From: Nephrocerus scutellatus
Lineage: Eukaryota > Arthropoda > Insecta > Diptera > Pipunculidae
Reading direction: 5' to 3'
Length of the DNA stretch: 64,000 nt
Assembly (NCBI GenBank): GCA_947095585.1
Contig: OX352762.1
Coordinates: forward strand, 13,557,969 to 13,621,968
In this document: positions 22,431-35,009 of the stretch, in pieces
Layout: every line of letters starts with the position of its first letter
Position numbering within the stretch: position 1 is the stretch's first letter
The notes under the pieces: generated by a model
What the model saw: the letters and a program-made list of their open reading frames with translations, nothing else
Told to the model about the DNA's origin: nothing
Databases searched by the model: none
Program-made: the position numbers and the translations under genes

Positions 22431-23414
22431 TGAACAGGCGAACGATGAACAGGTTTAAGGAAAAAATTTTAAACAATGTGCTCGCCCGCCCTTTACTGTC
22501 CTCTTTTCGCTGTGGGCGAATGCCGACCGTTCGTTCAACGACTGACGACAGCTTTGTCATTACCTCGACGACGGGCATCTTTGATGATAAAATCATTGCC
22601 AAAGGCATGCAATTGTCTGCTAAGGACACACAAAATATTTGCTAAGCTGTAAATAAAAACACAAATACTCGAAATGCGCTATGTCAAGGGATCTCTTATT
22701 TACCTACATGCATATTTTGTTTTTGCTCCCATTCCCAGGTATCACCGATAAACACAACCACCCTTAGAATAATAACAGACAAATGTTCTCAAATAAAAAA
22801 ATTCTGAATACTTCTTAAACGACTTGCAGCAGTGACGAAACACAAGGCGAGACCATGAGCCCAGAGAGAGCTTATACTACATGGAGTCTTGCTTGGTCAA
22901 ATTCATAATTTTGATTTGTTTCAGAAGTGCTTCAGATGTTACACACACCGCTATGCAAAATGTGCCTTTATTCATCAAAAATCTTATTAACCTTGACTTT
23001 GTTTGAATTTTTGAAGTCCTTTTTAACTATCTTTCATGCAACCTGGAGTGCTGACAATTTGTGGGCAGCTCAGTATCTTGCGCCATTTTAGAAACCGTGG
23101 ACAATGGGTTAATCTGTAGAAAAGGTCCTTTGTAGCCACCTTCCACTTAACTTGATTTGAGTTTTGTGAGTGGCTTGGATGCTTCTGAGATCCTGCATGT
23201 AACGTGTCTCACGATTAGCGGTGTGTATGTAATTTTTCAATGAAATGGGACTAAGGAGAAATACGACTAAGATCGTAAAGGTCACCTTTACTAACAACAG
23301 GAAGATGGGACGCATGCACCTAATCAACCTGTACGCAGAAAGGATTTCTGTGAGCAAAAAGGTCAAGAGGACTGTTGTTGGACAGTTGGCTGGTATGGCA
23401 CTAATACCAAGAAG
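22431..23414. other. No recognisable feature
   Basis: Contains an open stretch on both strands at 22430-22645 that I could not assign; the rest is AT-rich with no similarity noticed. The 3' border is the end of family C copy 2. Confidence 0.4.
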
Positions 23415-25550
23415 CAGTAGAGGGTTCGCACCCTTTTAATACTCGGCTATATGCTTGGCATATCGCGATCGTTAAGGAAAAGGAAGAGAAAATATGAGAT
23501 GTCTTTGAGCTTGTGTTTGGAATGCCTGTGGATCATAGTCATGTGGAAAGACAAAGCTTGGCAGAGCATTCAACATACATGTTGTAAGGCTGAAAAACGA
23601 ATCCCTGAATTTAACTGTACGTCCGAAGATGAGCTTGAGGGTAAACTGATGAGCATTAAGAGCGCAACAATTATTGCGGTTGAATTGATGTGATGTGATG
23701 TGATGTGATGGAGATGTGGCATGCAGCTGGCTATTTCTCTTGAACACCACTGGTGAAATGAGCGCTAAAACAGTGACAAGCAGAAAACGTTTCTGCGGTG
23801 TTCAAGCGAATCTATTGTTTTCGTCACCGATAAGTTTTATCGCACGGTTTTGTATTCTTTCTAGTTGATATAAGGTAGCTTTAGGCACACCAGACTAGAT
23901 ATGACAACTGTACTAAAATTTGGGGTGAATAAAATCCTTGTAGATAGTAGCCAGAACAGAGCGAGTGAAATATTTCTTGCACCTGGTCAGAAAACCTAAA
24001 CATTGACGACGGTAAATATGTGGTCATTCCAGCGAAGCACATACTAAGAATTGCAAGTTTTTCAGTTTCCTCGATGCAAGATAATGGCATGGGATTTAGG
24101 ATTCGCTTAGACGACAGGACAGGGTTTTGGAAGCGTTAAATTCTACACGATTTTTTTCTCCCCATTGTATTAAGCTGCCGTGGTCATAATTTTACGTGCT
24201 TAACATACGTAGTTGTTTGAGTTCCACATGAGAAGTGGAGGGACGTTCCTCAAACTTATATGACGAGCTGAGAGTGCTGTCGTCGGCGAAGGAGTGAATT
24301 GAATGAGAAGTCGCAGATAGGAGATCATTAATAAAAATGAGAAAGAGTTTCGGGGACAGAACAGAGCCCTGGGGAACGCCAGCATTTATGTGGTGTATTT
24401 CAGACTTGAAACCGTCCAAAACAACTTGAATTGAGCGGTCCAAAAGATAGCTTCTAATCCAATGAAGCAGTTTATCATCAACACCATAAGCACGCATTTT
24501 AGACAAAAGAGCTTGATGCCAAACTCTGTCAAATGCCTTTGAAATATCAAGTGCAACAGGTTTGCTTTCTCCAAATTGATACCAAGACCGGTTTCATTGT
24601 TTGATGAGATATACCATCGAAAAGCGAGTATAAAGTTGCCCAAAAAATCCACACTGTCCGTCACTAAGGATTTCGTTGGTTTCAAGACATTTCCACGACC
24701 TTGGAAAGAATGGATATAAGTGGTATGGGTCGGTACGAAGAAGGAGATGGCGGCTCTCCTTTTAGGGGTATGGGCTGGACAAAAGTTGACAAAAGTCCAG
24801 ATGTATAGGATAGATGGAAAAGCTTAATCAATTGTAATGACAGCTTTAAAGAAAACCTCTTTAGAACTAATGGGGAAATACCATCTCGTCCGGTGGTTTT
24901 TTGAGTGTTGAGATCTAACAACTGCACGAGAACGAATGAATATCTATCCCGTAAAGTGTTCAATACTCTGAGTTGCAGGCCAGAGCAATGCACAATCTGG
25001 AAGCGTGGAGCAAGCTGTCCATAGAGCTGACAATTGGAATTTTACTATCAATGGGCGTTAAAATCGACGACGTGGCTGTATTTTTGATTCTTTTCACGAA
25101 TGACCAAAAATGTTTACTTTGGGACATTGTAGTATTTTACACTTCAATTTTTGGCCGTAGGCGAATTCGACTCGCCGAAGATGGGTATAGCAATAATTTT
25201 GTGGCTCGCTTTAAATTTTGTTCAGTGCTAGAAGCCTCTTTTCAGCTCGAGACATAACATCCATCTTCCTTTGGTTTGACAAACTTATTCCTGGAAGGAA
25301 TAAAGTCTCTCCTACCAATAAAAATGATGTTTGTGATTTCATCAGCGGCGGCATCAACGTTGCGCGACCAAGTATTACTTCCAAATAAGTTGTTAAGGCC
25401 GTCCCATTTGGCTTTCTCACTCATGGTGTCCAGAAAGTTACTTGCAAATCGTATGGAATATGCTCCAGGATGGTGCACTGATATCCAACATATTGTGGCC
25501 TGTGTCTTAATAACAGCGGCAACCCGGAACATTCAGGGATAGATGCGATC
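23415..25550 (-). mobile_element. Family C LINE copy 2, more decayed
   Basis: Parallel to 7690-9860 over its length on the minus strand, and slightly longer at the 5' side: it continues to 25550 with SIRFASNFLDTMSEKAKWDG (about 25460-25400). The RT part at 24506-24192 retains [18 protein letters not shown] and FADDSTLSS, and [19 protein letters not shown] is identical to copy 1. Frame breaks are more frequent than in copy 1, and the C-terminal part carries a TGATG expansion at 23686-23710. The shared 3' end (GGGTTCGCACCC, ATGCTTGGCA) defines the family's 3' terminus. Confidence 0.85.
23686..23710. repeat. TGATG pentanucleotide repeat, five units
   Basis: Five exact TGATG units replace the sequence that in family C copy 1 reads GAATTCAAGGAGAGGTGG. 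It therefore arose after insertion of the element. Confidence 0.9.
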
Positions 25551-28097
25551 GTTTATATATATATAGTAGTGGCAAGCGAGTACAAGGATCTAATCAATCT
25601 AAGCTGCATTCGGACATGATAGGCAATTTCACATAACTCAATGGAAAAATAGAACTGAATTCACGTGCCTAGAAGATAGATCAGCATGCTTTGCGATAAT
25701 ATGGTGCGAAAACTTTAATTAAAGAGATTTCTGAAGTAAAATTAGGTACCTAACAGAAATTCAGGGTTGAAACTAAACACCAAATATATCTCAAAGCAAC
25801 AAAAAGATATACCGATAGATAAGAGAAAGTAAAGCAAGAAAGCATTCTGAAAAGGAAGTAAATATACCAAGGACTACGCTATGTGGTAGAGGAAGCCGCG
25901 GGAAGATTTGTGCAGTATCTTAGAACAGATGTAGCCATAAGATGGAAATTTTTCTTGACCAATGACCAAGGAGGGAGATGTTGGGGAACTACAACCCAAA
26001 GTATTTGCGGAAAAAACTGGAACTTAGCAGAATTATTTAAGAATCATTAAATGATATTTAGCAGGCCATTGCAGACTAAGAGTACATCTTTGAAAATAAG
26101 GGCTTAAAGTTAATGGAAGATGCGGAATGTTCAGTTCAAAAAGGCGCTTGAGACTCTATGCCATTTTCTCAATGAATGCAAAGCAACGATGCAAGAGAAA
26201 AGAAACAAAGTGGTGGCCCATGCAATCTGAGAGTCAGAGCGAATTCTCAGAATACACTCCAAATTAATTATAAAGAGGCATAGATATATGGGGAGGGGTT
26301 AAAAAAATTTATGGGTTCTCGTCTGTACCATCCTAGGACATAATGTGGTGGAGGCGAAATATTTCCACGCAGATCACAGTGCCACAAACTCGCAACAACC
26401 CTCAGCTCTAACAAGGAGTACAAACAGTATATATAATTCTCTCCTTCTTATGAAATTTTCCTGGAAGAAAGTTTCCTTCAGGAAAAAACATAACATTTAT
26501 TACGAAGAAAAATTCTAACCTACTAGCATGTTATGTATCTACACAAGTAAATATGATGTAGGTTCAGAACATGCTTGGGACATGTCAATCAAATTGCACG
26601 CCATATGCCAGTTCTACTTGAGGCAGCCTTCTTTCTGTCGGCCGGCAAAAACGACTTCTACTCAGATGCTCTAAAAAAATATTTTTGTTTCTGTGTAAGT
26701 AAATATTCCTTGAAGAATTCGGTGGACCTTTAGGTCCTACGATGTATGCGAATAAGCGATTTATATATTTAATATTTACCCTAAGAAATATGCTTTAAAA
26801 AAATGACATTATTTTTAAATTGACAGTGGCTTACACGTTCACGCTCAATGAGATCAAAGCTTCAAATTTGACATAAAGTAAAAGTCAAAGCAGTGCGGAC
26901 TGTTTCAGAAATTCCGATGTACAATAGTTTCTAATGGTCAATCACATTCCTTGTCATCAAACATATTTTGGAAAAAAAAAAACGAAGAAAATGATAAAAT
27001 AAGGCATTCATAGAGTCTCTTTTTTGTGGCAGATATCAGAGGTTTTAATAACAAAACTGTGGAAAATTGCCAAGCAATTGGTAGCACGTTTTTGTGGTAA
27101 AAAAAGCAATGCTCAAAAAAGTTTGGCTCTCTACTTTTTTGTTGTTAAGCAAATCCTTCAGCGAATAGGGTGAAACCCTCTCGAGTTACTTGTGTACATC
27201 TCATTTGTGGATAGTTTTGCTTTCTCTCGGCTTTTATGTAATGGGCATGTACATAATATATTATTCAAAATATTTACAAACGTCACGTTATAATGTATCC
27301 GTGCTCACATGTAACGTCACGTCATGTCACATCATCACGTCACATTGACCGACCTCTAGTCTAGTTTTTCTTTTATATTTTTATTGTTCTTATTATGTCG
27401 TTCTTCGTTGGTTTAATGCTGAAATATAAATATGGCGGTGTTCTCAAGAGAAGCCTGATCGTAGATCTTAGAACATTTATATCCCCCACCGAATGGGGTA
27501 TATGCGGTTGGCTTCACTTGCTGTGATACTCTATGCATAGTTCCTTCAGGCGCACACACATGCATGTTTATTTTTTGTATTTCCTTCTTGAAAAACACAT
27601 AAATTTTCTGCAAACTCATTATTTATCCTGTCAACGTATAGGACACGATGAGGAATATCATGCGCCATATCCTGCACGAACAACCATGCTAATATAACAT
27701 AACATGTGAATGTGACTGGTGTTCTGTATGCTAAGGTCTTGCTGTGCTCTTCCTAATTTGAGCAACTGCAATGATTGCTGAACAAAAAAAGGATAATTAA
27801 ACTTTAATTAGGAAAAGAAGAGTCAGGCGTATAAGCTACTCGTTCGAAATGAAGATTGAGTCAACTTTTCCAGAGCGACACGCATGGGTTCATAACCCTG
27901 TGTTCTTACAAAGTGGAACATTATATTCTTTGTCTTTGGAGATAATTTGGCGCATTATATGAAGCAATGAAATTTATGCACACTGATGATTAATAATAAA
28001 CGTATAAAGGATAATATTTAACTGTAAAAGGAGTAAGAAATTATAACATATTCTTTATTAGAAAGATCCAACATTGATCCCTGAATTAAGAAAGTGT
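25551..28097. other. Mostly unassigned intergenic DNA; possible LINE C-terminus near 26090-26250
   Basis: A TATATA run follows family C copy 2. Near 26090-26250 the plus strand, over two frames, gives CGMFSSKRR, ETLCHFLNECKATMQEKRNK, which resembles the CxxC/LNEC zinc-knuckle end of family-L-type LINEs (compare 55095-55280). Nothing else was recognised; 26880-27600 is AT-rich and repeat-poor. Confidence 0.4.
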
Positions 28098-28270
28098 AGC
28101 GCAATCATTAAATAATCTCGAGACACTCGTAGCAGCCGATAACAACATGGAATCAGAAATACGCGCAAGATTTGCTAAACGCCAATAAAGCCTAAAAATG
28201 TCATCACTCATAAAATCCAGGATTTTAAACATAAAGTCCAAGCTCCTGGTGTATAAGACAATTCCGCATA
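28098..28270 (+). mobile_element. Family A LINE fragment (post-RT region)
   Basis: Plus-strand translation AADNNMESEIRARFAKR and SLIKSRILNIKSKLLVYKTI follows the family A sequence AADNSMEQEIRARLLK ... TITSKLLVYKTM at 44497-44237. One stop codon is present. It adjoins directly the 3' end of the family L copy on the opposite strand. Confidence 0.75.
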
Positions 28271-28271
28271 C

Positions 28272-31200
28272 CGAGGTATGTCTGGACAGGTATTTTTGAC
28301 ATTCCTGGACAGTCACAAAGAATGTGCCCGATTGTTTCGTTCTCTTTTAAGCTGAACCTACATTCCGTGTTTGAGCCCAGATTGAATTTGTTAAGGTGAT
28401 ATCGCAAAGCACAGTGACCTGTGAGAAAACTCACTAGCTTTCTGATACTATCCTCTTCCAGATCATGAATTTCCTTATAGGAGAAGGGCCTGATTAACAG
28501 TTTGGACTGTCTAAGCACTGGTGTATTATCCCAGTGGGCTAGAAGAAGTTTCTTGTCCCATTTGTTAATGATGACACCACAGTTAGGTTCCGGTCCTAAG
28601 AACACAGATTCTGAGCCAGCCCAAGCTAGTTCATCTGCATGTTCGTTGCCTGCAACTCCCTGGTTACTAGCGACCCAACCGAGTTTAATCCTGTTGAGAC
28701 TTGCCAGGGATTGCAGTGAATCGTAGCAGCCTTTAACTGATTAAGAGTCTACTATATTGGACGATAGCGCTTTCAGTGCTGCCTGACTATCTGAAAAGTT
28801 ATAAACCGTAGCGCCTATAATACCCTTACCTAAGTTTATACTGGCGCTCACCTCAATGGCATGGAGTTCCGCTTGGAAAACAGTGGGACTCTTACCCATT
28901 GGTATTGAGACCTTGGTGTTGTGTCCGAACACCCCAGCGCCAACTCCATAATCCATCTTCTATCCGTCTGTGTACCAGACCAGAACTTTTTTGTCCAGTG
29001 CTGGAGCACCATTAGACCAGATTGCTCGATCCAATATTTTTACCTCAAATAACCTGCTAAAACAGTACTCCCTGGGCATGTGATCCGGGATAGTGCAAAC
29101 CATGTCTCTTTCAGGAATTGAGTCTAGGATTTTCAGGTATCCCACGTAGTCACCTTGTTTGTATCCCTATTCTAGTTAATATCGCATCCAGCGGCCGTCT
29201 TTCTTATGAAGATTGGCAGGGGTGTAAGCCCTGCAACAGCTTCTAATGCAGTCGTAGGGCAGGTGCGCATAGCACCCGTTATACCTAGACAGACAATTCT
29301 ATGTAGGTTCTGAATCTTAATTACCGTTGTCCGTGCAAGTACTTTAGGCCACCATATGATGGCCGCGTACGTGATGATTGGTCTCACCATCATGATGGTA
29401 TATATCCAATGTATAATTTTGGGATTAAGACCACATGTTCTGCAGGCACACAGGGCTCTAGTGGCACGTTCAATGGCGGACTTAACGTGAGAATTCCAGT
29501 TAAGTCGATTATTAAGAATGACTCCGAGATATTTGATCTTACTGGAATACTCCATTTAAGGTGATAGGTCCCATATCGGACAATCTACGTTTCGTGAAAG
29601 GCACTAGAACGGTTTTGCAAGGATTGATGGAAAGACCCTCTTCATTGCAACATTCTAGGACGTGAAGTAACGCTACATTCATGACATGTGTTATGGTCGT
29701 GCTGAACTTACCACTAGATATGATCGCCAAATCGTCAGCATAACCAATGGCGATGTAGCCTGATCTATGCAGATCAGCTAGAAGGTTGTCTATGACAAGT
29801 GAACACAGAAGGGAAAAAAGTACGCCACCTTGCGGACAGCCCTTATCTGCAGTCACAGACACTCCCCCTTATGAGGATGTAATGACTCGACTTTTCAGCA
29901 TGGCCTTTATCCATTGGTTGGTCGAGCCCTCGATTCCTCTGTTACTGATTGCTCTTGTTATTAAGTCGTAGCCAGTATTATCGAACGCATCCTCAATGTC
30001 AGTGAAAAAACACAGAGCTATTTCCTTGGAGCGAAAAGCCACTTCTATCTTTTTAACTAGATAGTGAAGAGAGCCCTCTGTACTTTTTCCTTTCCTATGT
30101 GCGAACTGACTTGAGTGTAGAGGGCTAGACGTATCTAGCCGAGCTCTAATATGAACATTAATGAGTCTCTCCATAATTTTGAGGACAAATGATGTTGATG
30201 ACTTATTGGTCTGTATGATTTAGGCAGCTCACTGGGCCTATAACCTGGTTTTGTGATGAAGATTACAATTACATTTCTCCAGGTATACCGAATGTAACAC
30301 CAGTTATAGCTGGCTCTAAAGAAAGAAATCAACCTTGGCAGTATGAGCTCAATTGCCATCTGTATGAGCGGCGGAAATATCATCTCCGCCGGATGCTTTA
30401 AATAGTTTAAGGGTGCCTACGACCCATTTAACCTTATCTGGATTAAATATTTTTCCAGATAAATTATTTACCCTGCTGTGAATGCGTGCCCTATGATCAG
30501 GAGCACCAGGGAGTGTATGTGAAACATAAGTAGACGATCCGTGAAAATGAACTTGATTAGCGTTCTAATTTTATCATCACGGTCCGACGTGTAGTCTGTC
30601 TTCTTCAGTAAGCTAACACGGTTTGTCTGATCTCTGACGAGTGACTTGTAGATTCGTGCTGCTACTGTCATATCAGCAATACCTTCACAGCATTTCCTCC
30701 ATGTGGCTCGTTTGGATCGTCTCAATTCAGAGTTATACTCCGTAAGAGTGACCCTGTAATCGTGCCAGCTCTTCGTGCGCTTAGCAATGTTGAAAAGCGT
30801 TCAAATTTTCTTTCTAAGTTTGGCCAGCCGTTCATTCCACAACGAAACCTTACGTTTACTCGAACTGGTTTTGTGGACACAGCTACCATAGTAGGAAGTA
30901 AGCAACACATCATTCAACTGATAAGCTGTCTCCTCCAGGTCCCCTATGGACTTAATTGGAGTGGGCAGCATACCTCGCTTGGTGAGGACAAGTCCCCGAT
31001 AAAGATTCCAGTCCGTAGACATAGGATCGTATCTGATCGAAGCGTGTGCCAATCTGCCTGGTCAAACCGGATGTGTTGATAGTCAGAGAGAGAGAGAGAG
31101 TCTTCTTCGGACACATGCCAGTTTTCGATAATACTTGATATAAATGGACTGGCAAGCGTGAGGTCAAGTACCTCTTCGCGAATCGCATTTATGAAAGTGG

Positions 31201-31365
31201 GTTTTGAGCCTTTATTAACTATTTCTACATTACTACTAATGAGATATTCATTCCAATGCCGTTTACTTAGCCATCTTATTCCAAATGTTGATGATTGCAG
31301 TTTCATTCCAATATGGTCTTTAAAGTTCGTTGACTTCCTGATACCACTTTCCTTTGTCATCTTAT
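28272..31365 (-). mobile_element. Family L LINE, long copy with EN, RT and RNase H
   Basis: Minus strand, 5' to 3': endonuclease end (31360-30944; STNFKDHIGMKL, KPTFINAIREEVLDLTLAS, SLSLSDYQHIRFDQ), linker (30913-30468), RT start (30383-30135; ASYNWCYIRYTWRNVIVIF, KSYRPIS), RT core (30174-29539; FTDIEDAFDNTGYDLI, GCPQGGVLFSLLCSLVIDNL, IGYADDLAIISSGKF at about 29746-29715), post-RT (29555-29172; YLGVILNNRLNWNSHVKS, YAAIIWWPKVL), RNase H (28956-28741; FQAELHAIEVSASI, FSDSQAALKAL) and a C-terminal region (28605-28225; LVSFLTGHCALRYHL, CRFSLKENETIGHILCDCPG) with a zinc-knuckle-like CCHC. The frame breaks at least six times. It is 5'-truncated within the endonuclease and ends about 420 bases upstream of the esterase start codon. 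Confidence 0.85.
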
Positions 31366-31783
31366 TCCAAATATCGATAAGTGACGTTTCATTACATTTA
31401 GGTGTACTCTCAAGGCGTCTAAAGACATTTCAATTCAAAAACATTTATAAAATATGTTTGAATGTTCAACCGTTGCAAAAAATATCGGTTGAATTCCTTT
31501 CCTTTCCTTGATTTTGCGTTGTAATTGCAATAGTTCCATGCCTTCGCATCGCTAGTCTGCAGTTTACCCTATTATCTCGTGTTGTGGTGATGGTAGAATG
31601 CAATAATTGCTCGGAGTCATTGTACATTCGCGGAGAACACGCTCATCTGATAATCGAAGTTCACAGAATGTTACAGGGTCACAGTCAGTTCAGTTTCTCG
31701 CCGATAACACCGTCGAATTGCGGAAAACAGCAGACATTCAGTCTTCTCAACGCATTCATCGCGTTCAAGTTACACATTCGGAA

Positions 31784-33621
31784 ATGTTTTCGAAATATCT
31801 CGCGATTTTGATTATTTGTTGTTGTTGGATTGGTAGCTTGTTTCATGGTGCAGCAACAGTAGCTGCGACTGCAGTAGCAACAGATCCAATTGTTGAAACC
31901 ACAAATGGTAAAGTTGTCGGGCGTTCGCACAACAATGGAGCGTACTATTCATTTGAATCGATTCCGTATGCAGAACCCCCAGTGGGAGAAAATCGATTCG
32001 AAGCACCAAAGCCGTTGAAACAAAAATGGTCGGGTGTTCTGGATGGAAAACTTCCACCGCCGATGTGTATGCAATGGTCAGGTACTCCCGGTGAGCTAGA
32101 CGATCGTTTGATGGGTGTCGAAGATTGCCTCTATGTGAATGTTTATACACCAAAGCTGCCAACCGGTGCATCTGAGCAGCAGCAGAATCAACTCCTTCCA
32201 GTTATGGTGTTCATACATGGCGGTGGCCTAATGTGGGGCTCATCAAATTCTTATGGTGAGGCGAACATCATGAACGAAGCTGAAATGGTTCTTGTCAAGA
32301 TGAACTATCGTCTTGGCCCATTGGGATTCCTTAGTACCGAAGATGACGAGATTCCCGGCAATATGGGATTAAAAGATCAATTGCTCGCCCTTCAATGGGT
32401 GCAGGATAATATCCGAGCATTTGGTGGAGATCCCGAGAAGGTCCTTCTTGCTGGGTTTTCTGCAGGCGGTGCAAGTGTGCAATTCCATTTGACATCCGCC
32501 CTGAGCAGAAGCAGGAGACTTTTTGCGACAGCAGCCTCGTTTAGTGGCAGCGCTCTGTCACCCTGTATGATTTCATTGAATGCTCTTGAAAAAGCCAAAC
32601 GTATGGCCCTGTATGTTGGATGTTCACCCGATGGCGTGACTACAACGGCTGCGATTAAAAGTTGCCTTCAGCACAAACCGGCCGCCTATATAGTCCGCTC
32701 CGTGGCAAAATTCCTAAAGATTTTCTACAATCCATTTTCTGTATTTGGGCCAGTAATAGAACGCAGAAGTCCAAGTCAAGTTGTTTTATCGTTCCTGACT
32801 GACACTGTGGAGAACCTTATGAGTGCTGGTGAAGTGGCGCAGGTGCCATGGTTGATTTCACGAACGGCCAACGATGGCGGCTACAGTGCTGCAGAATTCC
32901 TTGCCAAAGACGAACACGGTAAGGAATATATTCACATGTTGCAGCAAAGATGGACAGAACTTGCTCCTATTCTGCTGTTCTACAAGGAGTCAATGCCACC
33001 CTTAGAAAGGCAAAAAAAATCCAACAATCTGCGTCGTGATTATTTCGGTAGAAAACAAATTTCAGTGGAAGCCTATCCACAATTGGAGCAGATATATACG
33101 GACGAATTGTACGCCAAGCCCATGGACAAATCCGTACAACTTTATGCAAATCATTCGCAACGGGGTTCTGTGTTTGGTTACATTTACGATAATCCGGCGG
33201 TATACGGAAATGGTCAAATCCTGTCACAAAGAGATGACTACGAATTTGGTAAGTTAGTGGCATATTCCGTAATACTTGCTTAACAAATTGTTACACTAGG
33301 AACTGTGCATGGAGATGATGTTTATTTGATATTCAATGTAGCCACACGTTCGAAATGTCCTTACCGCGAAGATGAGGTCAGAATTTCAAAAAATTTAATA
33401 CAAATGCTCTCGGATTTCGCAAAAACAGGGTATGTCCTATAATTTACTTTTTAACATATAGATTTGGTATAGATTGAGTTGAATTCTTTTCCAGAATTCC
33501 GAAATTTGCCGGGCATGTGATACCACAAATCAGCAACACCTCTTCCGGTCTAAAGTACACGAGAATTTCACGGAATGAAGTTACCAATTTTGTTGTACAA
33601 ATGAAAGGAATGCTGAAATAA
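31784..33621 (+). CDS. Secreted carboxylesterase (JH-esterase/FE4-type), three exons
   Basis: Hydrolyses carboxylic esters; its natural substrate cannot be read from sequence. Exons are 31784-33248, 33300-33429 and 33495-33621, with GT-AG introns of 51 and 65 bases; the spliced product is 573 residues, normal for the family. Met at 31784 is chosen because it opens a signal peptide (hydrophobic residues 5-20), although the frame extends 59 codons upstream. Seen: oxyanion loop FIHGGG (145-148), EDCLYVNVYTPK, KMNYRLGPLGFL, GNMGLKDQLLALQWVQDNI, nucleophile Ser226 in GFSAGGAS, an acidic residue Asp364 in NDGGYSAAEF where most members have Glu, and His492 in TVHGDD encoded by exon 2. Cysteine pairs C95/C115 and C261/C280 fit the conserved disulfides. 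Odd: Phe225 replaces the usual Glu/Gln before Ser. A TCAGTT initiator-like element is at 31685-31690. No neighbouring host gene is visible; a LINE ends just upstream and a mariner copy follows. Confidence 0.93.
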
Positions 33622-33622
33622 A
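33617..33622 (+). promoter_or_regulatory. Candidate polyadenylation signal overlapping the esterase stop codon
   Basis: AATAAA spans the last codon and stop (TAA 33619-33621). An ATTAAA at 33743-33748 is a second candidate about 125 bases downstream and would leave a more usual 3' UTR. Confidence 0.35.
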
Positions 33623-33710
33623 TTGCTTTTTTTGTTTGTTTACATTTTTATGTTGATTGAGTCTTTTTAAATCACTAGTCGTTAGATATTAATTAGATCT
33701 TGTGCAATTG

Positions 33711-33718
33711 TATAAAAG
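33711..33718 (+). promoter_or_regulatory. TATA-box-like sequence downstream of the esterase
   Basis: TATAAAAG occurs 90 bases after the esterase stop. Insect esterases often lie in tandem clusters, so it could be the relic of a next gene's promoter, but no coding sequence follows; only the mariner copy does. It may be chance in AT-rich DNA. Confidence 0.2.
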
Positions 33719-33829
33719 CGAGACCTTTAGAGATATTGGGATATTAAAAAGACACTCAAAGTAGAGATACGAACTTCTCTACCCCTATTTTGCAGTCAAG
33801 ATTTTCCTTTATCTATAAAAACAAGGTCC

Positions 33830-35009
33830 GGTGATCTAAGTGTTACTAATTTCGGGCTGCTATATCTGACGTTCGTCTGATGACAGCGCGCTCATATTTT
33901 GACAAATATTAGTCTGTTATCTTGTTTACCATTTTATGCAAGCTTATCGATACACGTCATATTTGAAAGGAATATTCAAAATGGAATTCAAACATAACAG
34001 TGTGATTGCACCGTTTTTGGCTGGAAAGTCACAATCGGTTATAGTCAAACTGTTCCAACATTTGAACAGAAATGGTTCGCAAAGCGAAGGCACAAATTAA
34101 GCGAAATACACGAGAAAGTGCGAAAAAACTGACAAAAAATCTGCAAGTGCCCGATAGAAGCATCCGATGGATACTGAAAAATGAACTTCAATTGAAACCC
34201 TATATGGTTCATAAAGTGCAGGATGCAGGAAAAATGGCCCAAAAGGCAGTTCGACTTGAAAGATGCAATGTGCTAATACATCTGCACGAACGTAACTATC
34301 TCGTGAAGTTGGTATATTCTGATGAAACTATTTCTATGGTTCAACAGTACGTAAGCAAATAAAATGATCGTGTATGGTTAGAGGGCAAGTCCAACGATAA
34401 TTTAGAGAAGCGAGTTGCGCTTGGCAAACAAGCGCCGGCTTCTGTGATGGTTTGAGCAGCTGTAAGTGAAAATGGTCGTTCTTCATCGTCTTTATCGGTC
34501 AGGGCGCCACAGTGAATTAAGAATTGGAACGGAAAAATGTATTGAATGGTGCGTTCCTACCTTGGGCACTCAAAAACTACCGCTAGACATTCCAACACGA
34601 TTCAGCACTATCACATTTAGTTCATTAGACAAAACAATTTTTACAAAGTCACGTTCCGAATTTAATTTCTTCGCAACAATGTCGTCTGTACTAAGCAGAC
34701 TTGAATCCAATGGACTCCTCCATAATGTCCATATTGAAGGCCAAGTATCAATAAACAGATATGATAGTGTGGACGTATTGAAAACAGCACTTCGTAGAGA
34801 ATGGACCAAAATACCAACAGGTCACGTTTGTGCAGCATGATTCGTTAAGAGACTCGACGCTATAAACCGCACCAAATGTGGCTACATAGAGCAGTAACAT
34901 GTTTTTCATAAAATCTGAAATATTTTTAACATTCTCTAAAAAATTTGAATAAAAATATTCATAAACGACGAAATTACAGCCTTTTTGATTTTGTAAAACT
35001 TCGATCACC
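33830..35009 (+). mobile_element. Tc1/mariner-type transposon, decayed, with terminal inverted repeats
   Basis: The ends GGTGATCTAAGTGTTAC (33830) and, on the other strand, GGTGATCGAAGTTTTAC (ending 35009) are imperfect inverted repeats; the 1180-base span fits Tc1/mariner. The coding part starts near 33981 (MEFKHNSVIAPFLAGKSQSV, a helix-turn-helix-like N-terminus), shifts frame, and continues at 34072-34362 with RKAKAQIKRNTRESAKKL, RSIRWILKNELQLKPY, and VYSDETISM with the first catalytic Asp at 34321-34323. Then NDRVWLEGKSNDNLEKRVAL and QAPASVMV are seen across a stop. The central part with the other catalytic residues is largely lost near 34600-34760. The C-terminal end SVDVLKTALRREWTKIP is at about 34762-34815. 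Inactive. Confidence 0.8.

Noticed and set aside
31607..31783. N-terminal extension of the esterase by 59 residues
   Set aside because: The extension is polar and unlike any esterase, while Met at 31784 directly opens a signal peptide. I treat the upstream frame as 5' UTR.
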